From Petaurus breviceps papuanus (lineage: Eukaryota; Chordata; Mammalia; Diprotodontia; Petauridae), in NCBI GenBank assembly GCA_028583685.1, contig JAMXIF010001194.1, forward strand, positions 24,982,616 through 25,046,615: 64,000 nt of DNA, read 5' to 3'. The notes under the pieces were generated by a model. It was not told the DNA's origin. It searched no databases and worked only from the letters and a program-made list of their open reading frames with translations. Positions 45,848-57,380 of the stretch are shown piece after piece; position 1 is the first letter of the stretch; every line of letters starts with the position of its first letter. The position numbers and the translations under genes were made by a program.

Positions 45848-48040
45848 ATTGTTTGTGCAGAAACTTTTCAGTTTCAAGTAATCAGTTAAATATTTTATCT
45901 TTTGTAGTTACTACTATTTCTTGTTCAGTTAAGATCTCTTACCCTTATCTGTGAGAAGTACACAATGTTTTCCCTCATTTTTTAATAGTATGATTGTTAA
46001 TATTAAAGTTAAATTTCCATTTAGAATATATTGTGGAGTGTGTTGTAAGGTGTTGGTCTAAGTCTAATTTCTGCCAGTCTGCTTTCCAGTTTTCCCAACA
46101 TTTTTAATCAAATAGGGCTTTTCCCCCTAAGTAACTTATGTTTTCCACTTTATTGAGTTGTGCTGTTTTGGAATTTCCCTTATCTAGTTTCTTCCATTGA
46201 TCTGTATCTATTTTTTAACCAATACCAGGTGATTTTGATGATTGCTGCTTTATAATATAGTTTGAGGCTTGGAGGTTTTATTCCACCTTCATCTTTACTT
46301 CTTTTCATTATTTCCCTTGGTATTCTGCTTTTATTTTTACAAATTTTGTTGTTATTTTATCAAGCTCTGTAAAGTATCCTCTTGGCAATTTGATTGGTAT
46401 AGCATTCAAAGTGTAAATTAACTTTGGTAGTATTGTCATTTTTATTGTATTAGCATGGCCTAGCCATGAGCACTGAAAGTTCTTTATTTCTTAAATACTT
46501 TATAATTGAAATACTTTATATTTAATTACTTTATAATTTATAACACAAGTCTTTTGTGTGCTTTGCGATATTGATCCCCAGATATTTTATTCATTTTGTA
46601 GTAATTTGTAATCAAATTTCCCTTTCTATCATTGTTTCTTGTGTTTTGTTACTATATAGAAATACTGTTGATTTTTGAGGATTTATTTGTAGTCTGCAGC
46701 TTTAGTAAAGCCATTAATTGTCCCATTTGATATCTTTGTTGATTCCTTGGAGTTTTTCAAGTAAACAGTCATGTCATCAGCAAACAGGCAAAGTTTTATG
46801 TACTCTTTACCTATCTTTATTCCTTTTATTTCTTTATCGTATTGGTATTGCTAACATTTCCAGAACTATATCAAATGAGGTGAGTGGGCTTCACTCCTTT
46901 ATTTATTGGAAACAGTTCTGAAATATCCCCATTGCATATGTGTTTGCTTTTGTGTTTCTTTACGATTCAAGAATTTGTGAAAATCCTCTTTTTCATTAAA
47001 CTTTGGTTTTCCTTGCTAAGTTCTTCACCCCTTCAGACTGGTGATTACTAAATCATGTATGATCCTGACTGTGGTTCCTTAGTACTTAAAATTCTTTCTT
47101 TCTTGCTGCTTGTGGTATTTTTTTTTTCTTTGACCGGAAAGCTCTATAATGTTGATGGGAATTTTTGTTGTGTGAGACCTGGATAATTTTATATTAAGGT
47201 ACCTTTGTGATATGCTATCTAAGCTCTTTTTTTGGGTGGGGGGGTCATGGTATTCAGGTAGTCTAGTGATTCTTAAATTTTTTTCTCCCCAATCTGTTTT
47301 CCAGATCCGTTGTTTTTGCTATGAGATACATTACTTTTTTTGTTTGTTGTTTCAGTCTTTTGACTTTAATATTTCTTTATGTCTCATAGAATAATTGGCT
47401 TCTATCTGGTCCATTCTAATTTTAAAGGAATTTGTTGGCTTCTCAGCAGTTGGCTTGTGCAAAGCAGTTAATTCCCTTTTTACTTCTTTCTTCATTAACT
47501 CATTTCTTTTCCATTTGTTTCTCTAGTGTTCTTATTTCGTTTATTAAAAAAAATTTTTAAATCTCTTTTTAAAACACTCGCTTCATCTCTTCCAGAAATT
47601 CTAGTTGAATTTGTGTCCAAGCTGTGGTTTTTATTTGAGATTTTGCTTATCGATATTGTGCAGTTGTTTTCTTTTTCTAGGTTTATGCTTTGAGCATCCC
47701 TGCCACCATAATAGCTTTTTATGGTGGAATTCTTTTTTTGTTTGCTCAGTCTTGCAGCTTCCTTTATGACTTTGGACTTGAATTTTAGGACGAAGATCTG
47801 TGTAATTCTGGAGGGAAGATCTAGGATGGTCCTGTTGCTGCTTTCTTGGGATATTGAATATTGTGCTATTCTTGGCTCTCAAGGACACTTCAGGCTAAGG
47901 ACCTGCAAACTTTCCGTGTCCCCCAAGTAGTCTGATCCAGGGTAAAGTCTAATCATGGCCAACCCTCTCTATCCCTCGTCTGAGGTCTGTAAGTTCCTGA
48001 TCTGTGTTTGGGTCTGAGCAATAGACTGCTAATGGACTCA
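45848..48040 (-). mobile_element. antisense older L1, ORF2 to ORF1 and 5' part
   Basis: The antisense L1 continues from ORF2 ('gcagaaacttttcagtttca', 'cagcaaacaggcaaagtttt') to a minus-strand ORF1 coiled-coil remnant near 47,500 ('LEKQMEKK' before a stop) and the 5'-proximal region to about 48,040. The protein-coding order is kept but much of the 5' half of ORF2 is missing near 46.9-47.1 kb. Stops and shifts are numerous. It belongs to an older subfamily than the pieces at 45508 and 54331. Confidence 0.75.
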
Positions 48041-48047
48041 GCCACAA

Positions 48048-48325
48048 TTTTTTTTTCCTCCCAAAGCAAAGGCATTTATTGAGATGACAGAGTACAAAGA
48101 ATAGTTAAATCCTCTCTCCTAAGCCTAGGATGTAATCTTCCACAAATACACAGTTTCACTGGAAAGAATAGGCACATGCATAAGTACTGGGAGAGACATA
48201 CACATGTGATCAAGGCATTTTATACCTGTAGCTTTACAACATCCCATAATCTTTCTCTTCCTATACTGTTCCACTGTAGACAGAGTGTTTCTTTTGGGTA
48301 GGTCACTCAACTGGGCTGAAAGAAA
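48048..48325 (-). pseudogene. unidentified retrocopy-like segment with poly(A) signal
   Basis: A T run at 48048-48056 is followed by a reversed AATAAA at 48075-48080. On the minus strand this reads as a transcript 3' end with its poly-A tail. The approximately 250 bp to its right has no match I recognise. One minus-strand frame (48125-48310) is open for 61 codons with no known domain. It may be a 3' UTR retrocopy or an LTR piece. Confidence 0.4.
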
Positions 48326-48329
48326 AAAA

Positions 48330-48560
48330 GAAAGAAAATAAAATATGCTTCAGTTCAATCAGCAAAGATATTAACTGGGACAATTAATGGCTTTACCAAA
48401 GCTGCAGACTACAAATAAATCTTCAAAAATCAACAGTATTTCTATATAATAACAAAACACAAGAAACAGTGATAGAAAGGGAAATTCAATTCCAAATTAC
48501 TACAAAATGAATAAAATATCTGGGGATCAATATCCCAAATAAAATAAAATATACTTGGAG
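48330..48560 (+). mobile_element. L1 ORF2 fragment (sense)
   Basis: The + strand reads as the L1 ORF2 region around 'INLQKSTVFLYNNKTQETV' followed by 'KYLGINIPNK', in sense orientation, opposite to the neighbouring L1 at 45848. The A-rich left part may be a tail. Confidence 0.8.
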
Positions 48561-48870
48561 TTCATCACCTCCATCTGAATGTGAATAGTATATTTCATAT
48601 GAGTCTTTTGGAATTGTGTTCATCATTTTGGTGATCTGAGTTCCTTAAGTCTCTTAAAGTTGTTTATGATATTGTTGTTATTACATAAATTGTTCCCCTG
48701 ATTCTGCCCACCTCACCCTATCAGTTGATAGTCTTGTTTTTCTAAAAACATCCTTTCATCATTTCTTACAGCACAATAATATTCTAACACCTTCTTATAC
48801 CATTACTTGTTCAGACATTCTCCAATCGATGAACACCCCCTCAGTTTCCAATTCTTTGTCTTTGTTAGGG
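48561..48870 (-). mobile_element. L1 3'-end fragment (antisense)
   Basis: 'gagtcttttggaattgtgtt', 'cccctgattctgcccacctc' and 'ttgttcagacattctccaat' are the reversed L1 3' UTR and ORF2 end. Confidence 0.75.
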
Positions 48871-49609
48871 GAGTACATAATTGAAAACCCAAAGAAAGTT
48901 GGGTTTCTCTGGTGAATGACTTAAAGAAGTAGTCCTGGGTGACCTCCTACCTGAACACAAATAGCTTGTTGAAGAAGCACCATTTTGCTTCTAGTAAGCC
49001 GCCTTCCTCTGCACAGAGTAGGTTGAGAAAAAGGACCCTGACACTAACAATAGGGAGGTGAGGTGGAAAGAAGATGGAATTAGAAAACATAACTGGAGGG
49101 CTGACACCTTATTAGAGAATACATGAAAGATCCAGGTGGCTTCTTGGAATGTTTGGGGTAGCACATGGAGGACTTTGGTATAGAAAGGTTGTCAGTACTA
49201 GAATATAAATGACCCTAGCATCATTTGAATTTGTGGGTTTCTATAAGTTGTTCAAGGGTTATGTTTCTTGTAATCACGTCTAATAAAATTAATTGTACAT
49301 TGGCCTGCATATTTACAAATGAAGATTTGGTAACAAGCTTCTAGGTGGTCCAGTGATGAAGTTTCCCCAGGTTTCTGGGCAGCTACTCAAACCACATTAA
49401 ATAAAAACAAAAAGAAACCCAGGAAATACTTGTCCATACTTGTCAGTGGTACTTTGGCACGAGCATTATTTGCATTGAAATATTCTTTTTTGAAGATGTT
49501 TTACTGTTCTAAATTTATTTTTAATCTTAGAAAAATAGTAATATGTATCTATATACATATATCTTTAGTTTCCTCATAAAATTGTTCTGTTTGATATTGT
49601 GTTATAGTA

Positions 49610-49765
49610 TAAAGTCTGAGGTTTGGAGTCAGAGGATGAGGAGTTTGAATCTCTCATGAATGATTGTCTTGACAAATCACTTATCCTCTCTGGACCTCAG
49701 TTTTATAAAATGAGTGGGCTAGACTAATCTCTAAGGTATCTACTAGTTCTAAATCTATGATCATT
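49610..49765 (+). repeat. THER1/MIR relic (sense)
   Basis: 'gaggtttggagtcagaggat', 'gacaaatcacttatcctctc' and 'ctaaggtatctactagttct' form a MIR/THER1 body. Confidence 0.75.
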
Positions 49766-50189
49766 CTGACCTAAGCATCATCTGTCCTTAATATTTTGAA
49801 GTATTAACATAAAAATACATTTTCAAATGTGAAAACAAGGCTAGGGAGGAGGTAGAGGGATCTTTTTGCCAAAAAAAAGTTTTTATGAAAAAATTCCATT
49901 TTATCTGAGCCGTCGTATTAAGAGGCATATATTCTCCTGACATTTCTTTCTCATTTGCACAAAAGTAGAGTATGAGTCTTGATGAGTTGCAATTCTTTTT
50001 TATTATAATGTTCTAGTTAACTGGATTTTTCTGACTTCCAGTTACCTGAAGGGAAGTTAAATACATTGTGGCACTTTATATTCTCCATTTCAACTTGTAC
50101 ACAATATATGCTTAGGTTTTTTTAGAATAATGAAATGTTGGAACTAGAGTGATTCCTACCCTTCTCTTTTTGTGTGCATGTTGTTTTTT

Positions 50190-50330
50190 TTAATATTATA
50201 TATATATATATGCATTTATAATCTCTCCCTTCCACTGCTCCCCTCAATCAAACAAAAAATACATATAAACCCAATGTGCATAGTCCAGCAAAGCAATTCC
50301 TGCATTAGCCATATCCGTAATTAGTTGATA
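50190..50330 (-). mobile_element. L1 3'-UTR fragment (antisense)
   Basis: 'aatctctcccttccactgct', 'aacccaatgtgcatagtcca' and 'gcaattcctgcattagccat' occur in reversed 3' UTRs of older marsupial L1. The piece is short. Confidence 0.55.
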
Positions 50331-50651
50331 TATGTATAAAGATCCAGGTCTCTACTGATTTAGAGTGGTGTTCTTTTAACTATACTACTCTGCTTTTCAC
50401 AAAATTGCACTGAATATATTCAGATTCTTTGACATGGCCTAGAAGTTACTTTAAAAGAAAAAAATCCTTGATTAGTATGTTTTCTTGTCCTTTGCCTCTC
50501 TCATAAAAGTGCACTAATTAATTGAGATTTCTGTATGGTTGTATTAATGAAGGTTCTGTTTCCATGTTGCTGTGGTATTATGAGCACATTTAATAGAGAA
50601 GCTGACATTCACATTTATCAAATATGTACAGTATTATAGTAGACAAATGAA

Positions 50652-50880
50652 TTTGTTGTTGTTTAGTCTTTCAGTCATGTCTGCCTCTTTGTGATCCTGT
50701 GGACCATACTGTCCATGGAGATTTCTTGACAAAGATACTGGAGTGGTTTGCCATGGGTTAAGGCAAACAGAGGTTAAGTGATTGTTACCAGAGTCACACA
50801 GCTTGGTAAGTGTCTGAGGCTACATTTAAACTCAGGTCTTCCTAACTCCAGGCCCAGCACTCTATCCACTGAGCTACCCT
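50652..50880 (-). repeat. Mar1-type marsupial SINE (antisense)
   Basis: 'ttgttgttgtttagtctttc', 'gacaaagatactggagtggt' and 'agcactctatccactgagct' match Mar1. The middle is partly deleted. Confidence 0.85.
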
Positions 50881-51149
50881 CTTTGGCGCCAGAAAGATGA
50901 ACACATTTTCCAGACTCTTGTTTTTCCTGCTGTGAACAGCTGACTAAAACATGAATGTAGTAGAAGTTGTGGTAATAAACTCTCAGTATTCCTGCCTTTC
51001 ACAAATTGAAGTCATTTTTTTCCTAGCTTATAAATAAACTAGATGTGCGTTCACACTTAGATCCCTGTGCTTCAGATCATATCTTGCTCATTTTCCTTAG
51101 TCATTTTCATTCTGTGTTTTAAGGTAGCTAAGGGGAATGTTCTGGTATT

Positions 51150-51810
51150 TATCATTCATGTGTCCATTCAGGCTTTGGTTGTAACAGGTAATTAAGAAGA
51201 TAATTCGGCTTCTTTGTATTGTGCTTACAGTAACTTTGTTTGATACTGCTGTAACCTCTATTCTCTTTTGTCTTCAGAAATAGGATGGTTTTGTCTGTGG
51301 TTACATCTTGCAACAGATTATCTGTAAACTGTATCTTCAAACCTGTTGCTAGTGTGATTCTCTCCTTGTGCTTCTTTAGCCAATACACAGTATTATGAAT
51401 GCTGTTGACGTAAATGTGGTTCAGTCTTCCTAGGGTAGGTACTCTTGGGCTACTTTGTCCTCTTATTCCATCCTGTGTATCAGCTCTTTAAAATTTGGTG
51501 GAGATCAGTACAGTTCCTTGACAACTAGATGTCATTTTTCCTCTGGGCTATCAAGGTGTCCCTCTTATTCCAACCTAGCTCGAGCTGCTTACTCAGACTT
51601 GACTGCTTCCAACCACAGTAATTTTTAGTCCAATGTTCACATGAACTACAAAGTCAATGGGCTCTTCTGTTAATCTTGACACAGGTATTATATGCTTGCC
51701 ATGGCCTCCCACTAATACCAGGTCATCTCTGGTTTTTGCACCCATGTCAATGCAAGCTGGGTAACCTTCAAACCCTATGCAAATCCAAAAGCTGATCCTC
51801 TGAGGCATTC
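51150..51810 (-). pseudogene. unidentified coding-like relic
   Basis: Two minus-strand frames look like protein: 51593-51808 (containing 'RDDLVLVGGHGKHIIPVSRL') and 51152-51388 (containing 'ITLATGLKIQFTDNLLQDVT'). They are separated by stops and shifts. No repeat family or conserved domain is evident to me. It could be a decayed retrocopy of a host gene or the body of an old DNA or LINE element. The composition is more protein-like than that of surrounding open frames, but function is unlikely. Confidence 0.35.
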
Positions 51811-52214
51811 CAGTAGGCTACTCATCTTTCTTACCCATGTGCCTTCATTGTGGACCCAGACTTCCTCTGTGTGTTCCCCGGGAAGGACGTGGTACTTTGC
51901 CAGGAAAGCTTTCTAAATTCAGCTTAATGTATATGTTCCTGTGCAATGATATATTTAATTTTAGCTTTGCCTCTAGGTTTTGTATCTCTGTTCAGTTTGG
52001 AGGATCTAGCCCTTGTCTCATTCAGTGTTATCTTTCTTCTGTGGAAGATCCAGCTTTGGTCCCTCCGATAGGTGAATTATCTCTGTTTAACTTGAGAACA
52101 TAGAACATACTCGAGTCTCCTTACCACCAGACCCCCCTTTTCTGATTTACTATTCTTATAACTAAGTCCTTCACCTCAGAAAAGGGTATGCTGTATAAAT
52201 CATTTCCCAGGTGC

Positions 52215-53415
52215 TAAGTTTTTGTTTTTTACATCATCATAATTTTCCTCAGTATCCATCCCTCTTCCCACCTCAACCCAAAGAACCATCACATATAAAA
52301 ATAATATTTTTTTAAAGGTGAAAGAGGAAAGAAAATCTGAAAACATGTGCAATACCTGTGGATCTCCCAATTCTACAGAGGGATGGTTTGGGACCCCCTC
52401 TCATATTTTTTCTTTCAAGTCATGCTTATTCTTTATAATTTTGCAGCATCCACTCTGTGTGTGTGTGGATGTGGGTGTTTGTGTGTGTTGGTTCTTTCCA
52501 TTAATATTGTTGAAATCTTGTATGTTGTTTTCTTAACTGTTTTTACTTCATTCCACATCAATTCATGTAGATTTTTTCCATGCTTCTCTGTAGACATCAT
52601 ATTTGTCATTTCTTAAGGCATAATAATATTCCATTATATTCATGTACCACAGTTTGTTTAACCATTCCCCATTTGAGGTGTATTTACTTTGTTTCTAATT
52701 CTTAGCTGTTATAAAAGTGCTGCTATAAATATTTTGGTGAATATGAGGACTTTATTATTGATAAAAGTTATTGATGGCTTCCTTGAGATATAAGCCTAGT
52801 AAATGGAGTCTCAGATTCAAAAGGTATGGATATTTTAGTCACTTTATTTTTATAATTTCAAATTGTTTTCCAAAATGGTTGTAGTGTTTCACAGCTCCAC
52901 CAAAAATGTATTAGTGTGCCTACTTTGCAACAACCCCTCCCATGTTGACTTGCCTTTTTTTCCCCCATTTTTGCCAATTTACGGAGCATGAGGTGAAATC
53001 TCAGGGGGTTTTTTGCATTTCTCTTATTAGTGATTTGGAGCATTCTTTGATGTCATACTTTGCAATTCTTCTTTTGAGAAATATTTATTCATATCCTTTG
53101 ACCACTATTGGAGAGTGATTATTTGCCATATATATATATTTGTTCATTGTTTATAATATCTTGGATTCCAAACACTTATCAGAGAAATTTGATACAAAGA
53201 TTTTCCCCCCATTAGACCATCTCCTTTCTTATCTCATGTGCATTTAATTTTGTCTGTGCAAAAGTTTTGCAGTTTCAAATAATCAAAGTTATTTATTTTA
53301 TCTTTTGCAGTTACTTTTGTCCTTTGTTTGGTTAACAACCTAGCCATTTCCTACCCATAGCTGTAGTCCTTTCTTTTTAAAGCAATGATGTTGTCTGGTC
53401 TGTTTTTTAAAATTT
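52215..53415 (-). mobile_element. L1 3' part (antisense)
   Basis: The reversed 3' UTR and ORF2 end ('gtttaaccattccccatttg', 'caaattgttttccaaaatgg', 'gccaatttacggagcatgag', 'caaaagttttgcagtttcaa') cover about 1.2 kb. A short TG run lies at 52455-52490. It is similar to but distinct from the copy at 44430, and broken by many changes. Confidence 0.85.
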
Positions 53416-54119
53416 TTGTTGTGGTTCAGTTCTAAAATCAAGAGACCCTGGTGAACTTTCAGTTTGAAAACATCACTAAACATGTAAATCTCCATTTTTT
53501 TAAAGTAGTATATAAAAATTGTAATTACCAAACAAAATAATGCTATACTGATCATTAAACATGCAGCAGCAACAACATGAACAATGATAAAAATTGAACA
53601 AGTCATATTTAATTATATATCAAATAAAACAGGAAAATGAATGTCATTAATCATTTATGGTACTGAAAGGCAATTCACATTATAATGAGTTGATAATGAG
53701 AGAAAATACCTGTGAGAAAGAAAAGAAAAAAAAAACTAAAGCTCAGTGTGCAGGTCCCTACATGCAGCAGGGTTGTAGAGAAAGACTACCCTTCCTAATA
53801 TACAAGGTGCAGAGGGTGATCACCTCTCTACCTGCTACTGGTCCATTCTCCTTATTTATTCTTATCCCACATTCTAAGGTAATCAAGGTATATATTCTGT
53901 TTGTATGTATTTCCATTTTAATTACTAAAATTGTAACATCTTTCTAATTAATTCATCAATTAGCTCTCAACTCCCACCCCAGTTTATTCAGTGTTTAATG
54001 AACTGAAGAAACCATTCTTCAGACATCAGAGTTAATAGTCTCTTCAGAAACACAGCTAAATTCAATCTCCCTGCAGATTCCTCATAGAATGATAGACTGT
54101 TACTTATCAAAATTCCATT

Positions 54120-54330
54120 GTCAAGTCAGCAACCATTTATTAGGCTCCTTTTGTGTGCCAAGAGCTAGGCTAAGTGCTGAGAATACAAAGAAGGTCAAGA
54201 AACAGTCCCAGTTCTCAAGAAGCATATGGTCTAATGGGGGGAGACAAAATTCAGACAACTGTGTACAAACAGTATGTACAGGATAAATTGGAGATAATCT
54301 CAAAGGAAAGACAGTAGTATTAAGAGGGAC
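54120..54330 (+). repeat. long ancient repeat, left part, interrupted by L1
   Basis: 'agcaaccatttattaggctc', 'gagaatacaaagaaggtcaa' and 'caggataaattggagataat' match the copy at 39420-39620. The repeat is cut at about 54,331 by an L1 piece. A later part of the same kind of repeat appears at 55,797. Confidence 0.75.
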
Positions 54331-55795
54331 TGAGGGTAGAAGTAGGACCTCCTAGCGTCTCCGGCTTCTACCTTCCCCAATCAATGTAAAAAGGGGACTC
54401 TGAACAAACTTTGGAGCTGCAGAACCCACAAAATGACAGAGAGAAGCTAACCTCCCGCTGAGGACAGCCCGGCAGGCTGGCAGGAATCGGCCAGCACAGC
54501 CGAGCCCAGGCCTGCAGAGCTGGAAGTTTTAGCCCCAGGGCAGGTCTGACCAGCCGCAGGCCAGAGGGACTCCAAATCAGCAGCAGCTGTGGCCGTTTCT
54601 GGAATTATCAACACATAGATGCAAAGGACAAAGTGAGAGGTCAGTGCAGTTTGGACTTTTGGACCCAGTAAGTGGGAGTGCTTCGGCTTTTGCCCCTGGG
54701 TGAGAAGCTGCTAAGACCACACAGCCAGCCAGCACCACGTGGCAGCTTCAGCTCCTGGTCTGTAGAGTGTAGGGGGACCAAGCGACCAGTCTGAGGGATA
54801 ATTGCTCTTGCTTTAACGTGCTTGGTTCTGGATTGCAGTCTAGGGTCGAGGTGCTGGGATGTGTGTCAGAGTGTGTGGAGGCCTCAGAGAAGGCACCCAT
54901 CTAATACCTCCGGCAGCTGAGAAAACCCCAGCATTTGGGATGAAAGTTCCCCTGTCTGGTGGCAGAGTCCTACTGTGGCAAAAAGCCCAGGGGTTAAGTG
55001 ACTGAGGGGCAACATGACCAGGCAAAGGAAACAAAGTAAACAGAAGATTCCAAGGAGCAAAGTATGGAACAGGAGGAAGACAGTGAAGCCAGAACTCCTG
55101 CACCAAAAGCTTCAAAGGAAAATATGAACTGGTTACAGGCCATAGAAGACCTTAAGAAGCATATAAGAGAAGTAGTGGAAAATTTGGGAAGAGAAATGAG
55201 AACGATGCAAGAAAATTATGAAATGAGAGTCAACAGCCTGACTGAGGAAAATCATACCTTAAAAAGTAGACTAACTGAATTGGCAGAAGAGGCTCAAAAA
55301 GGCAATGAGAAGAATGCCTTAAAAAGCCCAATTTGCCAGATGGAAAAAGAATCTCAAAAGCTCACTGAGGAGAATCATTGCTTCAGAATTAGATTGGAGC
55401 AAATGGAAACTAATGACTTTATGAGAAATCAAGATGCTGTTAAACAGATCCAAACAAATGAAAGAAGGCAATGTGAAATATCTCATGGGAAAAACCACTC
55501 ACCTGGAAAATAGATCCAGGAGAGATAATTTAAAAATTATTGGACTACCTGAAAGCCATGATCAAAGTAAGAACCTAGAAATCATCCTCCCGGAAGTTCT
55601 CAAAGAGAACTTCCCTGATGTTTTAGAACCAGAGGGCAAAATAGAGGTTGAAAGAATCCACCAATCACCTCCTGAAAAAGATCCCGAAAAAAAAACTCCT
55701 AGGAATATTATAGCCAGGTTCTAAAATTCACAGATCAAAGAGAAAATATTACAAGCAGCCAGGAAGAAACAATTTGAATATTGTGCCTAGCTCAT
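54331..55795 (+). mobile_element. L1 5' UTR plus ORF1, lacking ORF2 and 3' end
   Basis: About 680 bp of L1 5' UTR ('ctctgaacaaactttggagc', 'gcagaacccacaaaatgaca') leads to ORF1, whose ATG is at 55014. ORF1 is readable in pieces: an N-terminal 'MTRQRKQSKQKIPRSK', a coiled coil over 55,064-55,450 ('LKKHIREVVENLGREMRTMQ' heptads), then an RNA-binding domain starting 'SRRDNLKIIGLPE' and reaching 'KTPRNIIARF'. Two frame changes and a stop break it. The element stops abruptly near 55,795 inside the ORF1 C-terminal domain, without poly-A. ORF1 protein is the RNA-binding trimer of L1 particles. Confidence 0.88.
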
Positions 55796-55796
55796 A

Positions 55797-56140
55797 GTAA
55801 GTGCTCAATAAATATTTATTATCCAAGAATCATCTGCATAGAGATGATAATTGAATCCATGAGAGCTAAAACCGAAAAAAAGTTAAAGTATGGGGAAGAA
55901 GGGGCTGGTGACCCAGCCCTCCCTCCCTCTCAGTGAGTGTCATCTAATTGAAGATCTATCAAAGGACACTGAGAAGAAGTGGTCAGACAGGTAGGAGGAG
56001 AACCAGGAGAGAGCAATGTCTTGAAAACTTAAAGAGATGGTAGTATCAAGAAGAGGGTGATCAACAGTGCCAAAGGCTACTGAGAGGTCAAGAAGAATGA
56101 GAAATGAGAATAGACCTTTAGATTATTTACAGGCACAGTA
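55797..56140 (+). repeat. long ancient repeat, right part
   Basis: 'aagaatcatctgcatagaga', 'gataattgaatccatgagag', 'gtaggaggagaaccaggaga' and 'gaggtcaagaagaatgagaa' follow the same consensus order as the copy at 62770. It is probably the remainder of the element broken at 54331, with a large middle part lost. Confidence 0.65.
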
Positions 56141-56678
56141 ACAGTATAGTTACTCTCTATGGTAGAAGCATTTAAAGCTGTTGTTACACATTATTAAGTT
56201 AGTCTAAGAAACTTATCAAGTAAAAGAAAAATCTTATTTGAGTGATTTTTAAGAGTAATGAGCTCTCTTGGCTAGAGTATACAGGGTTGTTAGTATGTGA
56301 GTAAGGCAGTTGTCAGATTGATTACAGTGCCTCAGGTGAATTCTAGATTTATGATCCCACTTAGCCCTTGCTTTAAATATTTTTGAAGCATTTAAAAAAT
56401 AAAATCACTATCCTTTATGCTAACTTTTCATATATGCTCTTCTATATTGCTAGCTAACTATTTTGTGCTTACTTCGTTTAGTTTGGCCTTTTCCCATACT
56501 TTATGGGTATGGTCAAATTTAGTGTTTATGTATTTAGATCATTTAGTTCTCAAAAGGAAGGTCCACAATAGTTTTCAGATAACGTACTAGTGTTCTGTAC
56601 TTTAATCTCTAAGGATATGTTTCTTGCTGATTAGAAAAACTTTAATATTCTCTATATAGTCAGTAACTGCATCTTAAT

Positions 56679-56850
56679 CAAAGGAGTCAAACTCATGGCC
56701 TCTAGAAGGAAAGAGGCTAAAATGTAATTGGGATGTGTTTAATAAAATAAAATTTTAAAACAGTACAATATGGATAATGTTAATTTTGTGGTTTTCTAGG
56801 TCAATATGCAGCAAGGAGGGATCTGTTTCCATTTGAGTTTGACACTACTG
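56679..56850. mobile_element. hAT-type MITE
   Basis: A 172-bp element has imperfect 17-bp terminal inverted repeats of the form 'CAnnnGnGTCAAACTCA' (56679-56695 and 56834-56850; inner 10 bp perfect). These ends are typical of hAT non-autonomous elements. The AT-rich centre contains 'aataaaataaaattttaaaa'. The expected 8-bp duplication is not recognisable. Confidence 0.75.
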
Positions 56851-56967
56851 GAAGGAGGGATGGGACGGAGGGAGGAAATAAGCATTTGTTAATATGGTAT
56901 GATTGCTTTATCCTTAATTTCAGAGCATGTGACAGGAGGGGCACTGCTTGCTCTATGACTGTTTTTG

Positions 56968-57380
56968 AGGTTATCAGTTGACTGTGATGGGGCCAATAGG
57001 GATACTTCTTGCCCAGTTTGGTTTGAGAGAATACTTTGTTCAAATCCTCAGTTGTCATCTGTTCAAATGGAAATTACGCTGTTGATCTTCTCCAACTGCT
57101 TCTCGAGTTCTACAGTCCTACCCTTTGAAAGCTCTGTGAAATCAGCACCACTTTTTGTATCTTCCTGTTCTTCAGTATCCATTAGGGGAGTGAATTGATC
57201 TTTTGGTACAGTAATGTGCAAGGCACTGAATGAATTTCTTCTCAAACTCATCCGTGAGGCCAACTTTGACCACATTGTCCTTGTCTGAAGATCATTTGAT
57301 AATTTGTGTCCCCTCAACCAGGATAGCCAGACTGGTAGTAAAATATTTGTTATGGGATTTCAAGGTACTAGCAATAGCTT
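56968..57380 (-). pseudogene. ATP5PD: 5'-truncated processed pseudogene of ATP5PD (ATP synthase subunit d)
   Basis: Minus-strand pieces match ATP synthase peripheral-stalk subunit d: 'LASTLKSHNKYFTTSLAIL' (near 57,350), 'LTDEFEKKF', 'SALHITVPKDQFTPLMDTEE' (57,190-57,250), 'LEKQLEKINSVI', then 'MTTEDLNKVF' and 'GKKYPYWPH' (near 57,000). They run in order without introns. At least two frameshifts (near 57,240 and 57,066) and stops break it. The first approximately 25 codons are absent, so it is a 5'-truncated retrocopy. No clear poly-A or duplication was identified, and the MITE adjoins its downstream side. Confidence 0.9.

Noticed and set aside
51152-51388. A first impression of a mitochondrial porin (VDAC) retrocopy from 'ITLATGLKIQF'
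   Set aside because: The surrounding residues do not follow VDAC order, so no gene name is given.
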